Position numbers and translations under genes: made by a program. A stretch of DNA of 64,000 nucleotides from Epiperipatus broadwayi (taxonomy: Eukaryota > Onychophora > Udeonychophora > Euonychophora > Peripatidae): assembly GCA_028023455.1 (NCBI GenBank), contig JAQFVV010012395.1:10906154-10970153 (forward strand), read 5' to 3'. This document shows positions 1 to 10,728 of the stretch, in pieces. The first letter of the stretch is position 1. Each line of letters opens with the position of its first letter. The notes under the pieces are model-generated. The model saw nothing but the letters and a program-made list of their open reading frames with translations, was not told where the DNA came from and searched no databases.

Positions 1-588
1 TTTTTTTTAAAAATTCCATCTTAGAACTAGATAACTTTCAACTATAGAAATGTAAATTCCAAGAATGAATGATTTAGACTTGGGTTTATGTTGACCATGA
101 GGCAAACACTTCAATGTCAATAGTTCAGCAGGTAATGGAAAACTATTTTTTGTCAAAGAAAACATAAATCAAGAATTGCTTCTGTTTTCCATCTGCATAA
201 TCTCTTTCACACAATAAAGTTTATATTGTTTATATCCACCCATTCTTAAAGTTGACAAATTGTTTGATCATCATTTACATATCCCAAAAACTATTATGAG
301 AATTGAATGAAATCTTCTATAAATATAAAGATCTAGAAGAGAATAGTAGGTCCAGTTTGTATTGCAAGATTAGTAAAGAATGCATGCACAAAAATCATTT
401 AACCAAATTGTGATTGAAAAACCATTTGAACTATTTTTGATGAACGTTGTTTGCTTTACAGTATCATTTGAAACAAAAGTAATTATACAGATCATTACTA
501 TTAAAAAAATATTTAAAAAATCAAATTGCATTAACAAACATGATCAAACAATAAAATTACTAATTATGTAGAAGAGTTTCCTCGCACC
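1..588. other. AT-rich spacer, no gene seen
   Basis: Very AT-rich sequence with only short chance open frames of low-complexity composition. I see no splice-site-framed exon, RNA gene or recognisable repeat before the TSD at 589. Confidence 0.6.
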
Positions 589-600
589 AATGAATAAAAA

Positions 601-833
601 CCACTAAATATCACGTTCTATTTCTTATGCTTGCTTATAACTGTTATTAAAACAGGCAAAACTCTCCATACAGTAGTGCCACTCAGTGCCAATCACAAGC
701 TAGAAACTAGTCTGGGGATATTGGATGAGTAGCACTAAATATGGATTTTATGCACAAACCTTCTGGCATCCATTTATTACTCTGGCTTGCACTGAGTAGC
801 ATTACTGTATGGAGAGTTTTGCCTGTTTTAATA
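601..833 (+). mobile_element. HHR-A retroelement, short copy with ribozyme relic
   Basis: A 233-bp copy of the HHR-A family. It is flanked by a perfect 12-bp direct duplication AATGAATAAAAA at 589-600 and 834-845, the mark of target-primed insertion. The 5' part (CCACTAAATATCACG, then CTTATGCTTG) is an inverted copy of the family's 3' part, so the ends fold back: the segment from about 650 to 690 pairs with 795-833. The middle holds the 3' half of the hammerhead (GAAAC at 703-707, GTC at 710-712, then TGGGGATATTGG), but the CTGANGA half is deleted, so this copy cannot self-cleave. The 3' end is GCCTGTTTTAATA, as in other copies. Confidence 0.75.
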
Positions 834-1085
834 AATGAATAAAAATTTAAAACACTACCAAATTTAAGTCAATCTACATGATATAATTATCTCTGCTACA
901 ATCATGTGATTATTAATGGTTTTTCACCTAGTTGAGAGCAAGTGCTACCTTGTCAAAATGTTGATTTTTTTATTTTATTAAATATGGTTGCTCCGAAAAA
1001 CAAAATTTATAAAACATCATATACATGTTAAAACACTCATTTTTAATATATATATTTCAGACTGCCAAATTTCAAACTTAAACAA
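834..1085. other. AT-rich spacer
   Basis: AT-rich sequence between an HHR-A copy and a tRNA-like SINE. Nothing recognised. Confidence 0.5.
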
Positions 1086-1181
1086 GCGTTGGTGGCCTAG
1101 TGGTTAGCATAGCTAGCTGCTTTCCAAGCAGCTGGCCCAGGTTCGCTTCCCAATCTACGCATTTGACACATACAAAAAAAA
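1086..1181 (+). mobile_element. tRNA-Gly(TCC)-like SINE
   Basis: The body resembles a tRNA-Gly with anticodon TCC. It has GCGTTGG at 1086-1092, an A-box segment TGGCCTAGTGGTTAGC, an anticodon arm with loop TTTCCAA, and a B box GGTTCGCTTCC near 1140-1150. The acceptor stem no longer pairs fully (CTACGC at 1155-1160), and extra bases sit before the anticodon arm. The tRNA-like part is followed by TTTGACACATAC and a run of A. The same tail follows four other tRNA-like copies in the window (21660, 27268, 51192, 62445), so this is a SINE rather than a working tRNA gene. No clear TSD was found for this copy. Confidence 0.65.
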
Positions 1182-1373
1182 ATTGTCCGTAATATTATCT
1201 TCATTATAAAATTTAAAATATTAATCAATCTTAAACTAAAATTGATAATAAACAATTTAAAAATAAATAAAATTTATTTAAAATATCAAATCAGATTTTC
1301 ATTCCCTATAGGAATTTATTAAAATGTCTCCTATTTTATAATTACATAAATTATTACATTAAAAATATTTAAA

Positions 1374-1938
1374 GTAATATATATATATGCACACGTAAAG
1401 ATTAATAAATAAATGCAAATATATTATTAATTTTTCAGTTTATAAATCAAATTGTCAAAAATAATATTTTAACTATATTTTTAAAATTTCCAATGATATA
1501 ATAATAACCATTTTCCAGCTAATTGTGTCTTTCATCATGTTTATATATTTTTTTATATTTTCCTGAATATATAAATTTTCATAATATTTTTTTATTTCAG
1601 ATTTTAGTATATTTTATTACTTGAATATTTTTCTCATGATTAATTTTATAGTCAGTATCCAAAAAATAAATACATGACCCTGATTGTGAGAAAAATATGC
1701 AAGTAATAAAGTATATTAAAAATTATAATGAAAGAAAATGTTATGAAACTTTGTATACTCAGGAAAATATAAACAAATATATAAACATGGTTAAAGGTTC
1801 AGTACAATTAGGTGGAAATTATTGGAAATGTAAAAAGTGTAATTAAAGTATTATTTTTATAAATTTGGTTTGTAAACTAAAAATTAGAAATAAATAAACT
1901 TGTATTTATTTGTTAATCTTTATGTATATATATATTAC
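1374..1938. repeat. Large old foldback (inverted repeat)
   Basis: Two diverged arms, about 1374-1655 and 1672-1938, are reverse complements over their whole length with only about 16 bp between them. Landmarks are the outer AGTAATATATATATA (left) matching TATATATATTACTTT (right), the pair CATGTTTATATATTT and AAATATATAAACATG, and TTTTCCTGA with TCAGGAAAA. No coding sequence. It could be a decayed foldback transposon or an inverted duplication; I cannot assign a family. Confidence 0.7.
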
Positions 1939-2500
1939 TTTTAGTGTTGTTAATGCTTTACAATTTGAATGATGTTCACTAGGTGGAGCTGCTATAAAAT
2001 AGTTTGTTATGTGCCAGCCTATGGGGAGTGCAGATGATGTGATGACCCAAGGCCCTATGTTTATCAAATTTCTGGACCTGTGTGATCTACATTTTTTACA
2101 AAAGTCAAAAATAAATCAGAACATTTTATAATATGCCAAATATAACAATAGTTCCTTTTTTGTTGTTGTCAAAACTTCATAATGTGTACACCCTACAAGA
2201 CATGTGAAGCAATACAACTGTAGATGCACTGGTTTTGTGGAATTAATTTTTCAGCTATGTACAATGTACATACTTAAACCTACAATGTTCGGATAATGCT
2301 AATGTGAAATGAGAATAATAAATAATTTTATTTACACATTATAAATATCTTGCATAAAAGCATTGCACCAGAACCTGCTTTTTCTCAGATTGGCTCTGGT
2401 TATGTGATTATAAAAAATGGAGACATCTTGATAAGATTTGTAAAAGGAATGAAAGCTTGATTAGATGCTTTAAATAATTTTTAATGTTAAGGTTAATATT
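1939..2500. other. AT-rich spacer
   Basis: Slightly less AT-rich around 1980-2080 and 2340-2410, but no exon, RNA or repeat could be supported. Confidence 0.4.
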
Positions 2501-2700
2501 ATATATAAAGAGCCTGCTAATAGCCATAGTTCGAAACTGGTCTGGGAATGGGGACCATCATAGATAAAGGCTTCAGGTACTTTCTCTTGTAGCATTTATC
2601 ATTAAAAAATAAATAAATAATGAGCTATTAGCAGGCTCTTTATATATTACATATTGGTAATGTAAGCTATATAAGTCATGTGATGTGTGACTATTTTTTA
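2501..2700 (+). repeat. HHR-C repeat copy 1 (hammerhead relic)
   Basis: A small foldback: ATATAAAGAGCCTGCTAATAG at about 2503-2523 pairs with CTATTAGCAGGCTCTTTATAT at about 2626-2646. Between the arms, GAAAC (2533-2537) is followed by TG and GTC (2540-2542) and then TGGGAATGG. This is the same order as the 3' half of the HHR-A ribozyme; the upstream CTGANGA is degenerate (CTGCTAA). The flank beyond the right arm (AAGCTATATAAGTCATGTGA) recurs in the copy at 23725. Confidence 0.5.
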
Positions 2701-2702
2701 TT

Positions 2703-2742
2703 AATATATATATATATATATATGTGTGTGTATGTGTGTAAG
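2703..2742. repeat. (TA)n-(TG)n microsatellite
   Basis: A run of TA dinucleotides passing into TGTGTG. Confidence 0.85.
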
Positions 2743-3384
2743 AGACATTCATGTAAAAAGGTAGTAAGAATGGGGGATGCAATGGTTAACTATTAATAAT
2801 GATGATCCCTTTTTTTTTTTGCTTAATGGTAATGCTCTATTATCTAACTAATTTATCTCCCTTAGGGTAGCGAGAAACTATGTATCATACCAGAAAAATG
2901 GTAAAGTTGAACATGTAATGAACTAATCACAACTCTGGTCAATCATAAGGTACCAGATGACAAAATATTCCAAAACCAGATCACCAATTGTTAAATTAAA
3001 GTATTGATGCTGAAATATTAACATCCGAATTTTATTCATCCAGCACAATATTGGTATCAATAAGGGTATATACTCAATTCTTTAAATATATATTATTACT
3101 TGACCAAAACAGATAATTGTTTATTTATATTTAATTGTTTTATATACATTATATTATAAATGAAACATTATTGGCTAGTATATTGACATGCTGATTTCGA
3201 ATTGATGTGTTAAAAAAAGTTCTTTTTGTCAATTTTGTAATATCTATTATTACAGTACACATGGTCTATGAAAAACATTTGATTTGATAGTGTTAGTTAG
3301 TTATTTTTGTTGAGTTTTATTATTTTTGATAAGTAAAAAACTAATTCAAATAATTTATATATACTTAAATGGATTACAAATAAA
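2743..3384. other. AT-rich spacer
   Basis: Includes a T run at about 2810-2820. No gene or repeat family recognised. Confidence 0.5.
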
Positions 3385-3500
3385 TCACGTCAGATGTCAC
3401 ATGATCTAATCTAAAACAAGCCTGTATTACTGACGAAGCCAGTAGCAGAAAACAGTCTGGGGTTGAGGATATTCTGCAAAGCTTGTTAAGAGCTTATTTG
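3385..3500 (+). repeat. HHR-C repeat copy 2 with hammerhead-like core
   Basis: TCAGATGTCACATGATCTAAT at the start matches the outer part of the HHR-C copies at 2501 and 23725. It carries CTGACGA at 3430-3436, a small stem (GC with GC around CAGTA), GAAAAC, A and GTC at 3455-3457, then TGGGG. Helix I is weak (A-T, then two T-G wobbles). The four-A GAAAA in place of GAAA probably kills activity. Confidence 0.45.
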
Positions 3501-3789
3501 AGAATATCTTTATAAAACTTAAATGGATATATATAATATTATGTTTATATATATTATAGTTTTAAGCATAAGTAAACAAAACAAAAAAGAAAAAAAAATC
3601 GAACTTCAAATTTCAGAATCAAAGAACCCTGCATGAACTGTATTGTAAATAAAAGATGCAGTAAAATACTTAAGTCTTTTATGATAAAAAAAAATCTGAT
3701 CCATATATTACAAAAGAATACCAGCACTTAAGTTCTTCAAAAACTGAACAATATCTTACACAAAGTGATATTCAAGAAGTACATCTCTC

Positions 3790-4184
3790 GTTAAAACAGG
3801 CAAACTCACTATACGTATGCCACACACAGCAAGCTAGAGTAATCAATGGATGCCAGAAAGCTTATGCATAAAATCCCCATCTAGTGCCTACTCATCCAAT
3901 ATCCCCATAAAGACTAGTTTCTGGCTTGTGGCTTTCGTCAGTGAGGAGCCTTGGATCTGAGAGCACTGCATCTAGATCTTAGGATCTAATGCAACCCTCC
4001 AGCAACCATCTCTTATGGGGATATTGGATGAGTAGGCATTAGATGGGATTTTATGCACAAGCCTTCTAGCGTCCATTGATTACTCTAGCTTGCTGTGTGT
4101 GGCATACGTATAGTGAGTTTGCCTGTTTTAACAACAGTTATACACAAGCATAAGAGATGGTGGTCATGTGATGTTTATTGGCTT
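3790..4184 (-). mobile_element. HHR-A retroelement with hammerhead core
   Basis: A 395-bp insertion flanked by 13-bp TSDs with one mismatch (AAGTACATCTCTC at 3777-3789, AAGTACAACTCTC at 4185-4197). On the minus strand it starts GCCAATAAACATCACATGACC and ends GCCTGTTTTAA. The outer 130 bp or so on each side are inverted copies of each other. It belongs to the subfamily with CACTATACGTAT in the arms, shared with the copy at 43054, instead of CTCTCCATACAGTAG. The ribozyme lies at 3912-3941. Confidence 0.8.
3912..3941 (-). ncRNA. Hammerhead-like ribozyme in HHR-A (3790 copy)
   Basis: Reading the minus strand: CTGACGA (3941-3935), a stem-loop built on GCC..AGC, GAAAC (3921-3917), TA, GTC (3914-3912). 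Upstream GGCTCCTCA is the usual helix I strand. Its partner TGGGGAT is displaced by a 4-base insertion (TTTA on the minus strand) just after the cleavage site, so helix I is interrupted. The conserved core bases are intact. Confidence 0.55.
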
Positions 4185-4197
4185 AAGTACAACTCTC

Positions 4198-4925
4198 AAC
4201 ACTTCCAGAGCAATACCATGAAATTGACACCAAAAAAGATTGAGTAGCCATTGCCACTGCTATCTCTGATGTTCAAGAAAATATTATTGAAAAAAAAAAA
4301 AAACAAATTTCAAAATGTTCAAGATAATTAGAAAATAAAAGGTGTTTACTAAAGGCAGAAAGAAACATCAGTTTTTAAGTTTGGTTTGAAAAATCTAGTT
4401 TCATAGCCTCCGATGAATAGTTAAGTATGCAATTATTTATTACAATGGGGTCTATTGCAAAAAAAAAAATATCTTTACAAAACTTATTTGGGCACATTTT
4501 TCAAAAGAATGATCTGTGAAGAAACTCATAAAAAGCTAGCAAGTGGAAAAATTATAGCTAATATATAGTCGTAAAAATGGCATACTTTGTTATCGCTATA
4601 TGCTTTTTTCTAAGAAAGTTGTGTCGGATAACAATAAATGATTTAGTGATTGGAAACATTTAAATCTCTGAATTCCTGAATATGAAAACTTAAGTGAACA
4701 ATGTACAAATTTTTTTGAATGGATAAATTTAGAAAAGGCTTTGAAATTAAATAACAGGATCATCATCAATTACTAATAGAAATAAAAAGTAAAACAGAAA
4801 GTTGGGAATGTTTGAAAGTAATTTTAGATTGTGTTTTTTTTAATGCTAGTAATAATTTACCATTGCAAAATAGTCATGATAAAATTAGTCATCATTGTAT
4901 CGAAATATTTTTGAATTTAATAGAA
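4198..4925. other. AT-rich spacer
   Basis: No exon or repeat recognised; several short A runs. Confidence 0.5.
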
Positions 4926-4929
4926 TTAA

Positions 4930-5160
4930 ATAGTTAATAAACATCACATGATCACCACTCCTTATGCTTATTAATTAGTCAATATAATCCTGCTTTGAAA
5001 AATAACTTACAAAATGATTAAGCAAACAAATATCTTTTTCACAGAGGATAAACTTTCCATACAGTAGTGCCACCCGTGCAATCCAGAGTGACGCTACAGT
5101 ATGGAGAGTTTAGCCTCTGTGTATACAGCTTGTGTCAGCATAAGAAATGGTGACCATGTG
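4930..5160. repeat. HHR-A-related fragments
   Basis: AAACATCACATGATCACC near 4941-4958 is the family 5' end. At 5044-5150 a minimal foldback (TTTCCATACAGTAGTGCCAC paired with CTACAGTATGGAGAG) and CAGCATAAGAAATGGTGACC match the HHR-A arms. The ribozyme region is missing. Confidence 0.55.
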
Positions 5161-6149
5161 AAATATCTTTTTACTAAAGAAATTCAAAATAAATTCATCA
5201 GTTTATTAGGAAAGAATGTTAAAAAAAAACAACAATATTATTTCTAAAATCAGATTAGCAAAATATTTTTTAATTATGTTTTAATGTACATCTGATACTT
5301 CATGTAACAAACAGATGAATCAAATTATCCATTACATAGAACGAAATGACATGGATATTCCATGCAGAAAAGATTTATAAATTTTGTCGCTATGACTCTG
5401 AAAATAGGTTAAGAATTAAATACTAAAATTTTGCAAAACCTTTCTGAAGGTAGAATATTATTGAGACGTCTATTATTTAACTCCGAAACTAAAATATAGA
5501 TAAACACTAAATAATTCAATGGTTACTAAATGGCAACATTGCTCAGATTGGTTTTTAGATATTAGGCCTCCTTTGAATAGAAAGTGCTAAATTTATAGGG
5601 ATATCTCTTAGTCTGCTTTCATAGTAATGGTTTAAAATTTTAAAACTCTAAAAGTTAGTACTTAACCCAACAAGCTTATATTTATAAAGATCTGATAATA
5701 GATAGCAATTATATATCATTATAATTTTAATTATAAATAAATTGCAAACATTCTTTATGTTTTGGCTAAAAAAGAATAAATATCATTTCTCAGAATTACA
5801 TAATTATCGCAGCTTACATTTAATTAAATAGTTTTTATATCTGCCTCTAAACTTCAAGTCTAAGTTATAAATACCATTTTAAACAGTAGGATAGAATTAA
5901 AGATATTCACTGTTTGGAAACAGGATAAATCCAATAACTTCTAACAGAAGATAATTAATTTGAAACTGATCGTTGTAATCTAAGTGCAATGCTATTTAGT
6001 TTTTTTTATTTTATTTTTATAATTTACTCAATGCTTATTATATATTATGTTTTTGTAATTAATATATATCACCAGATCATGAAAAGGAAAACCAAAGGAA
6101 TTCAAATATAATAGTAAGCATGTCTGAAGCATTCATTATAGCTTCACTT
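5161..6149. other. AT-rich spacer
   Basis: No gene, RNA or repeat could be supported. Confidence 0.5.
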
Positions 6150-6800
6150 TAAGTATGTATTTGGGGGGAGGGTGACTTTGAATTTAGTTCTAGAGAGTTT
6201 TAAAGTGAAGATAAATATTAGTAAAACTAAACTTATAGTAGCGGATAAACAAAAAATAAAAGGTTGGCCGTTGAGATAAATTACAAATCTGGAGCAAATT
6301 TAAAAAATTTGATATTTAGATATTATAATTAACGGTGATAATAGAAGTCTGAAATTAAAAAAGAATAATGTTGGCAAAACAAGCTTTTCAAAATAAAAAG
6401 ATGCTACTAAGAAAACCAACTGATGTCCAAAATCACATGAAATTTGTTAGAACTTTTGATTGGGAAAGTAGGAAATAATAAGATTAGATGATATAGAACC
6501 ATGGCCCTAGAAAAGGTTGACTAAGGCAGATTAGAGTAAAAAGAAAACTAATAATCAGATAAGAGAAGTATTGAACATGATAAACTTGAGAAAGATAAAA
6601 TTCCTGGTCACATTTTGAGACATGAAGTTTTTCTACAAAATAATTTGGAAGAAAAAGTTTTAGAAAGTAGGATGAAAGGTATTTTGCCTTTAATATATGA
6701 TCAGTGACATTGGATGCAATTTATATATAAATATGAAAAAAATGTTTGAGGACTGAATAATGTGAATGCAATGTCAAGGTATTAACTTTAGAAACTAATG
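6150..6800 (+). pseudogene. Decayed LINE-beta fragment (reverse transcriptase C-terminal part)
   Basis: Frame-broken translation on the plus strand gives pieces typical of the region after the catalytic motif in APE-type LINEs. In order these are a LESFKVKINISKTKLIV segment, a YLDIIINGDNRSLK-like segment (the usual YLG..I..DG), AKQAFQNKKMLL, and near the end IPGHILRHEVFLQNNLEEKV, equivalent to the common GHILRH..LE..V motif. Several stop codons and frameshifts lie between them. The order and spacing match LINE-beta at 30190-33060. It ends near ATGATAATGACGAGTTATCATC, a degraded version of the GAT-rich LINE 3' tail. Confidence 0.55.
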
Positions 6801-7016
6801 ATAATGACGAGTTATCATCATTTAATTAAACTGGAAATTTCATGTGACATTAAGTAAAAAAAAAATCACTACATATTTCTTAATTAAATAATATAAAGAA
6901 AAAACATCATTTTAATTCTGCAGTACAATATATATTGAAGTGAACTATATCATAATATTAAGGAAGAGTAATCTAACTAAAGCAGTTACTTTTAACAACA
7001 GAAAGATTTAGAGAAG

Positions 7017-7215
7017 TTTATAGGGTTTGAACTCAGACTTTCACATGGCCCTCAACTATCCACACTATCTCATATTGCTGACACAGTTGATCACACAGTG
7101 TTGAAAAGATAGTGTGTGTGATCAAGGGTGTCAGCAGTATGAGATAGCATGGATAGTCATGTGAAAGTCTGAGTTCAAACCCCTATATACTGTATTACAA
7201 ATTGGAGTACAGGTA
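7017..7215 (+). repeat. HHR-B 3' end in foldback form
   Basis: Inverted copies of the tRNA-like HHR-B 3' end: GGGTTTGAACTCAGACTTTC at about 7025 and GAAAGTCTGAGTTCAAACCC at about 7162-7182, around a short loop. After the right arm comes GTACAGGTATGAAAAAGCCTGTAC, a hairpin seen in the same place in other HHR-B copies. The ribozyme segment is absent. Confidence 0.6.
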
Positions 7216-7890
7216 TGAAAAAGCCTGTACTATAGAAAGAAGCTTAGAAAAGTCATCAAAGGAATAATTAAAATATTATTGTTGAATAAAGAATGTATTG
7301 AGATATCCCATGCCATATTGAATTCATTATTCAGTAGAAGACTTAATTTTGGTTTGATAATTAGTCTGTTAAGAATCTAAAAATTTGTGGTTTTACTAAT
7401 ACTAAAATTTAACATTTTGTTTTCAACTGCTCATTCAAAATTCATAATAAATTGTAAAGTAATTTAAACTCTTTCATGAAAGAAAAAGTCCCACCAAAGA
7501 TAAATAGTGATACCCATGGATATCATAAAAATCTACATAAAACTACTATTTTCCAGATTCTTACTTATTTTTGCTGATAAGAAAATTAAATTTCAGCTTA
7601 ATGAAATGAATATTCCATGAATTGATTGTAAGAACAAATACAACTTTGCCAGATAACAGGATTTCCAACCAAATTTAGGATTTTTTTCAAATAGTTAACT
7701 AGTAAGATGGCCTAATTAGTCATCCATTCATTAATGGTAAAGAGTATCTAATTATTTTTAGCTAGTAGTTAAAGCAAGGAAGAATAACACAGTTGATCCA
7801 GTGATGTCTCTTCTATTAGTAATCCTCTTTGGAGAAATACTGGAGAAGCATTTTGCCCTGAAACTATTTGAGACTGCTTTGTCTTTTCAC
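7216..7890. other. AT-rich spacer
   Basis: Nothing recognised. Confidence 0.4.
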
Positions 7891-7894
7891 TATA

Positions 7895-8700
7895 CATCAT
7901 CATCCTCAACAACCTTTATCAATCCACTGCAGGATGAATGTCTCTCCAAGTTCAATTCATCTTCTCTGATCTTTAGCTTCTCTTCTCCATATCACCCATC
8001 CACCCTTTCTTATTTCATCCATCCATCTCACATGTGATCTCTTTCTAGGTCTTTTACAATCTCTTGGAATCCAGTTTAAGATTTCAATTGTCCATCTATT
8101 ATCATTTCCTCTAGCAATATGTCCAGCCCAACTCCACTTCAGTCTTTTAATTTTTTCAATGAGGTCAATAACACCTGTTTGTTCTCTTACCCATATATTG
8201 CGTTTTCGATCTCTTCTTGTTATTCCCAACATGCATCTCTCCATACTTCTTTGAGTGGTCTGAAGTCTCTGTATTACTCTTCTATTAAGTGTCCAAGTCT
8301 TAGATCCATAAGTAAGAACTGATAAAACATATTTATTAAAAACCTTTCTTTTCAAACACATAGGCATATTTCCTTTTAGTATCAAGTTATTTCTACTAAA
8401 AGCACTCCAACCAAGTTTAATTCTATGATTAATTTCATCCATTATGTTTCTATCTGTATTAATAATCTGACCAAGGTATTTGCAACTGTTAACTTCTTCT
8501 AACTCATCATAATCAATCTATATTTTGAGAAAAGCCATTAAACATTACTTTAGTATTTTTAACATTTATCTTTAGTCCTATTTTCCTACTTTCATCTGAT
8601 AACTTCTGCAACATTTCCTGCAGCTCTGAAGCATTATTTGCAAAAACAACTACATCATCTGCAAAATCTCTCACTGATCAAATAATTTTGAAGTTGGATT
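7895..8700 (-). pseudogene. LINE-alpha, 5'-truncated copy 1
   Basis: On the minus strand, from about 8680, an FADDVVVF catalytic motif is followed by a palm/thumb segment with a stop and frameshift. Then an open stretch 8442-7957 (161 codons) begins MDEINHRIKLGW and includes MCLKRKVFNKYVLSVLTYGS, QRSMERCMLGITRRDRK, SWAGHIARG and RPRKRSHVRWMDEIRK. This is the usual C-terminal end of endonuclease-reverse transcriptase LINEs (RTE-like or related clade). The 3' end runs into a CAT/GAT microsatellite at 7895-7910. The endonuclease and most of the RT are missing, so it is a dead 5'-truncated copy. No clear TSD was found. Confidence 0.85.
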
Positions 8701-8999
8701 GCAAATAACTGCAACCACTGTTTCTTACCGGGCAGATGAGGGAGGAACAATCTTATTTCAGAGTATATATAGAATTATTGATTTTCGATAATGAGTTTCA
8801 TTCAGTTCTAAGTGAGGAGCTCTATTCTTGGGCCCCTCATTGGAATCGTTTATGTTGAAAAACATGTCTTGGTTAACAAAACTTTGGAAATTATGGGTGA
8901 AATACCACCTAATAATCGTGCTAAACTAAGCTTAACAATATATTTACAAATGGATATTATCTTTGAGAATATTATTTTTGTTTCTATTTTTATATAAAA

Positions 9000-9665
9000 A
9001 TATGTAAATGGATCATTTAGAATCCATCTGCGTTTCAGATATTGATTTCAATTTAATCTTTTCAACTTTGTAGAAATAACGTTTTGCAATCGAAAATTAG
9101 GGGAGGATATTTTGATTAAAAAATAGTTTTTATATCTATAAGAAAAAATTCAATTGAAGTTTCTCAATTATGTCTCATATATAAAGAGAATCCATTTCTA
9201 AAAATAAAATTATATTGATTGTTCCCTATTTCCAGAAGTACTCTGAGCGATTAACTCATTATTTCATTCAATATAAATAAATGTCTTACATAACTTCTAG
9301 CTTAAGCAACGATATAGAATAACATAACGGGGATCCAATTAATTCTGTGACGTTGAATAGACTCGGGGCAAAACTCCCAAGCTAATTTCACAACTAGCAA
9401 AAGTTTAGTAAATCGATAGCATTTTATTTTTAGATTACTAGCTGTATGTAAAATAATTTTCCCCTCTCCTCGTTTCCATATTAATGATTTATCTAATAGT
9501 GAAGGGTAATGCAATTTGAATCTATTTTAAATTTTAAACTTGAGAATTAAAAGGAAACCAAATGGTTTTTGACTCCATCAGAGCCCTCTTACGCCAGTTT
9601 TTATTATCGAAGTGAGTGTACAGCCGATATAGGAGCCAAAACGCTTGAAATTTAATAGTGTCAAA
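9000..9665 (+). other. Unique, CpG-containing stretch upstream of a candidate gene
   Basis: Less repetitive and richer in CpG than the surrounding DNA (for example TCGAAGTGAG, CAGCCGATATAGG, AAACGCTTG between 9600 and 9660). It could be the promoter and 5' untranslated region of the gene start at 9666. A 70-codon open frame on the opposite strand (9514-9302) has no recognisable similarity and is probably chance. The promoter reading is inference only. Confidence 0.3.
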
Positions 9666-9877
9666 ATGGTGAGTTAATTTAGCAAATCATAAACGTTACA
9701 CCTTTAATTTGCAAAGATCAAATATTGATCATTTCTTTTATTGTTTTTAATTAATTGCATTTTCTTTTCGCACCTTTAATAACGGAATTGCCCTTTTGTT
9801 TTTTCCTCCCTCAGTTATCTGGCTTAACGGAGTGGCTGTTTCTAAGTGTGGGTTGTATTTTACTAGCTTGCCCTGCG
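9666..9877 (+). CDS. Candidate first two coding exons of a small membrane protein gene (partial)
   Basis: Read as a spliced gene: an ATG at 9666-9668 in a good start context (TCAAAATGG) is immediately followed by a 5' splice site GTGAGT (9669-9674). The intron ends in a long pyrimidine tract and CCTCAG (to 9814). The next exon, 9815-9877, is exactly 21 codons and is followed by GTAAGT. Both junctions are phase 0, so the product would begin M, then LSGLTEWLFL, then SVGCILLACPA: a hydrophobic segment long enough to cross a membrane or act as a signal anchor. I do not recognise the protein, and I could not place later exons. The strength and agreement of the three splice signals is the evidence. 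Chance cannot be excluded in AT-rich DNA. Confidence 0.35.
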
Positions 9878-9899
9878 GTAAGTAACTTCGCATTATTCT

Positions 9900-9918
9900 A
9901 TTATTATTATTATTATTT
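9900..9918. repeat. (TAT)n microsatellite
   Basis: A TTATTATTATTATTATT run in the presumed intron after the candidate exon. Confidence 0.8.
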
Positions 9919-10720
9919 TTTAATCGGTTGCTTCAACCAACTATTAAAAAGAAATCAGGCTACACCTCAAAGCAAGAGCTTTGAAGTTGTGAGTTATTTA
10001 TTTAATATTATATAATTGAGAGAGAAAAATCTTTTCCTTCTGAATCTTTCTAATCAAGTGCGCTTTGCATTCGTCAAACGTTTACGAAAAAGTATTTAAA
10101 AAAAATCAATTTCGTTACGTCATTAATGCCGCTTTTTCGTCTTGTTTATAATTTAATGTTACCGTTATTGTTGAATTATCTTGAGATGCTGAATTTCTAT
10201 TTCAAAAGACCGTGATTTGTATTTCGCTAAAAAGAATTGTCAGCTTTTATAAGAAATTCTGCGGATCATTGAAAGATAGTTTTTTTTTTTTTTTGTTGCC
10301 GTCGGTGTTGAAATTTAAAAAAGAACGAGTTTTTTTTTTTATATATACACTGTTCGCTTTTTTCTTTTACTATAATTATCCTTAAATAAAAACATCCATT
10401 ACCTTATTTAATTAATGGCTATAACATTTAGTTAAATTATCCAGTGTGAGAATGTAAACTTTTTTTATTTCAAATACTGCATTAGTTAATAATGTCGCTT
10501 AACTTTTTATATTTGAACGGCACAAAAACTTGAGAGGGGGAGGATGTAAAGAAACTGATAATTAACTATTAAATAAATGGTAAACTACAATGAATTCCGT
10601 TCTCTTAGATGTATGAAGTCTTACTTCGTTATTGGTCATATTATAATCATGTTGAATTTTACAGTTATTGCATTGCCCTTCATTTAACCAATTGCCAGAA
10701 ACTTTTTATATTGGGATTGG
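9919..10720. other. Mostly unique sequence, no exon placed
   Basis: Contains T runs near 10280 and 10330 and a few CpGs. If the gene start at 9666 is real, this is its next intron. Confidence 0.3.
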
Positions 10721-10728
10721 AAATATTT

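Noticed and set aside
380-571. 63-codon open frame near the left edge
   Set aside because: AT-driven composition, no motif, no splice context; same as many chance frames here.
1086-1160. Functional tRNA-Gly(TCC) gene
   Set aside because: Acceptor stem no longer pairs, extra bases before the anticodon arm, and a SINE tail shared with four other copies.
8119-8322. 67-codon plus-strand frame (also its mirror at 19143-19349 and 46017-46451)
   Set aside because: Antisense shadow of the conserved LINE-alpha coding frame; repeats wherever LINE-alpha does.
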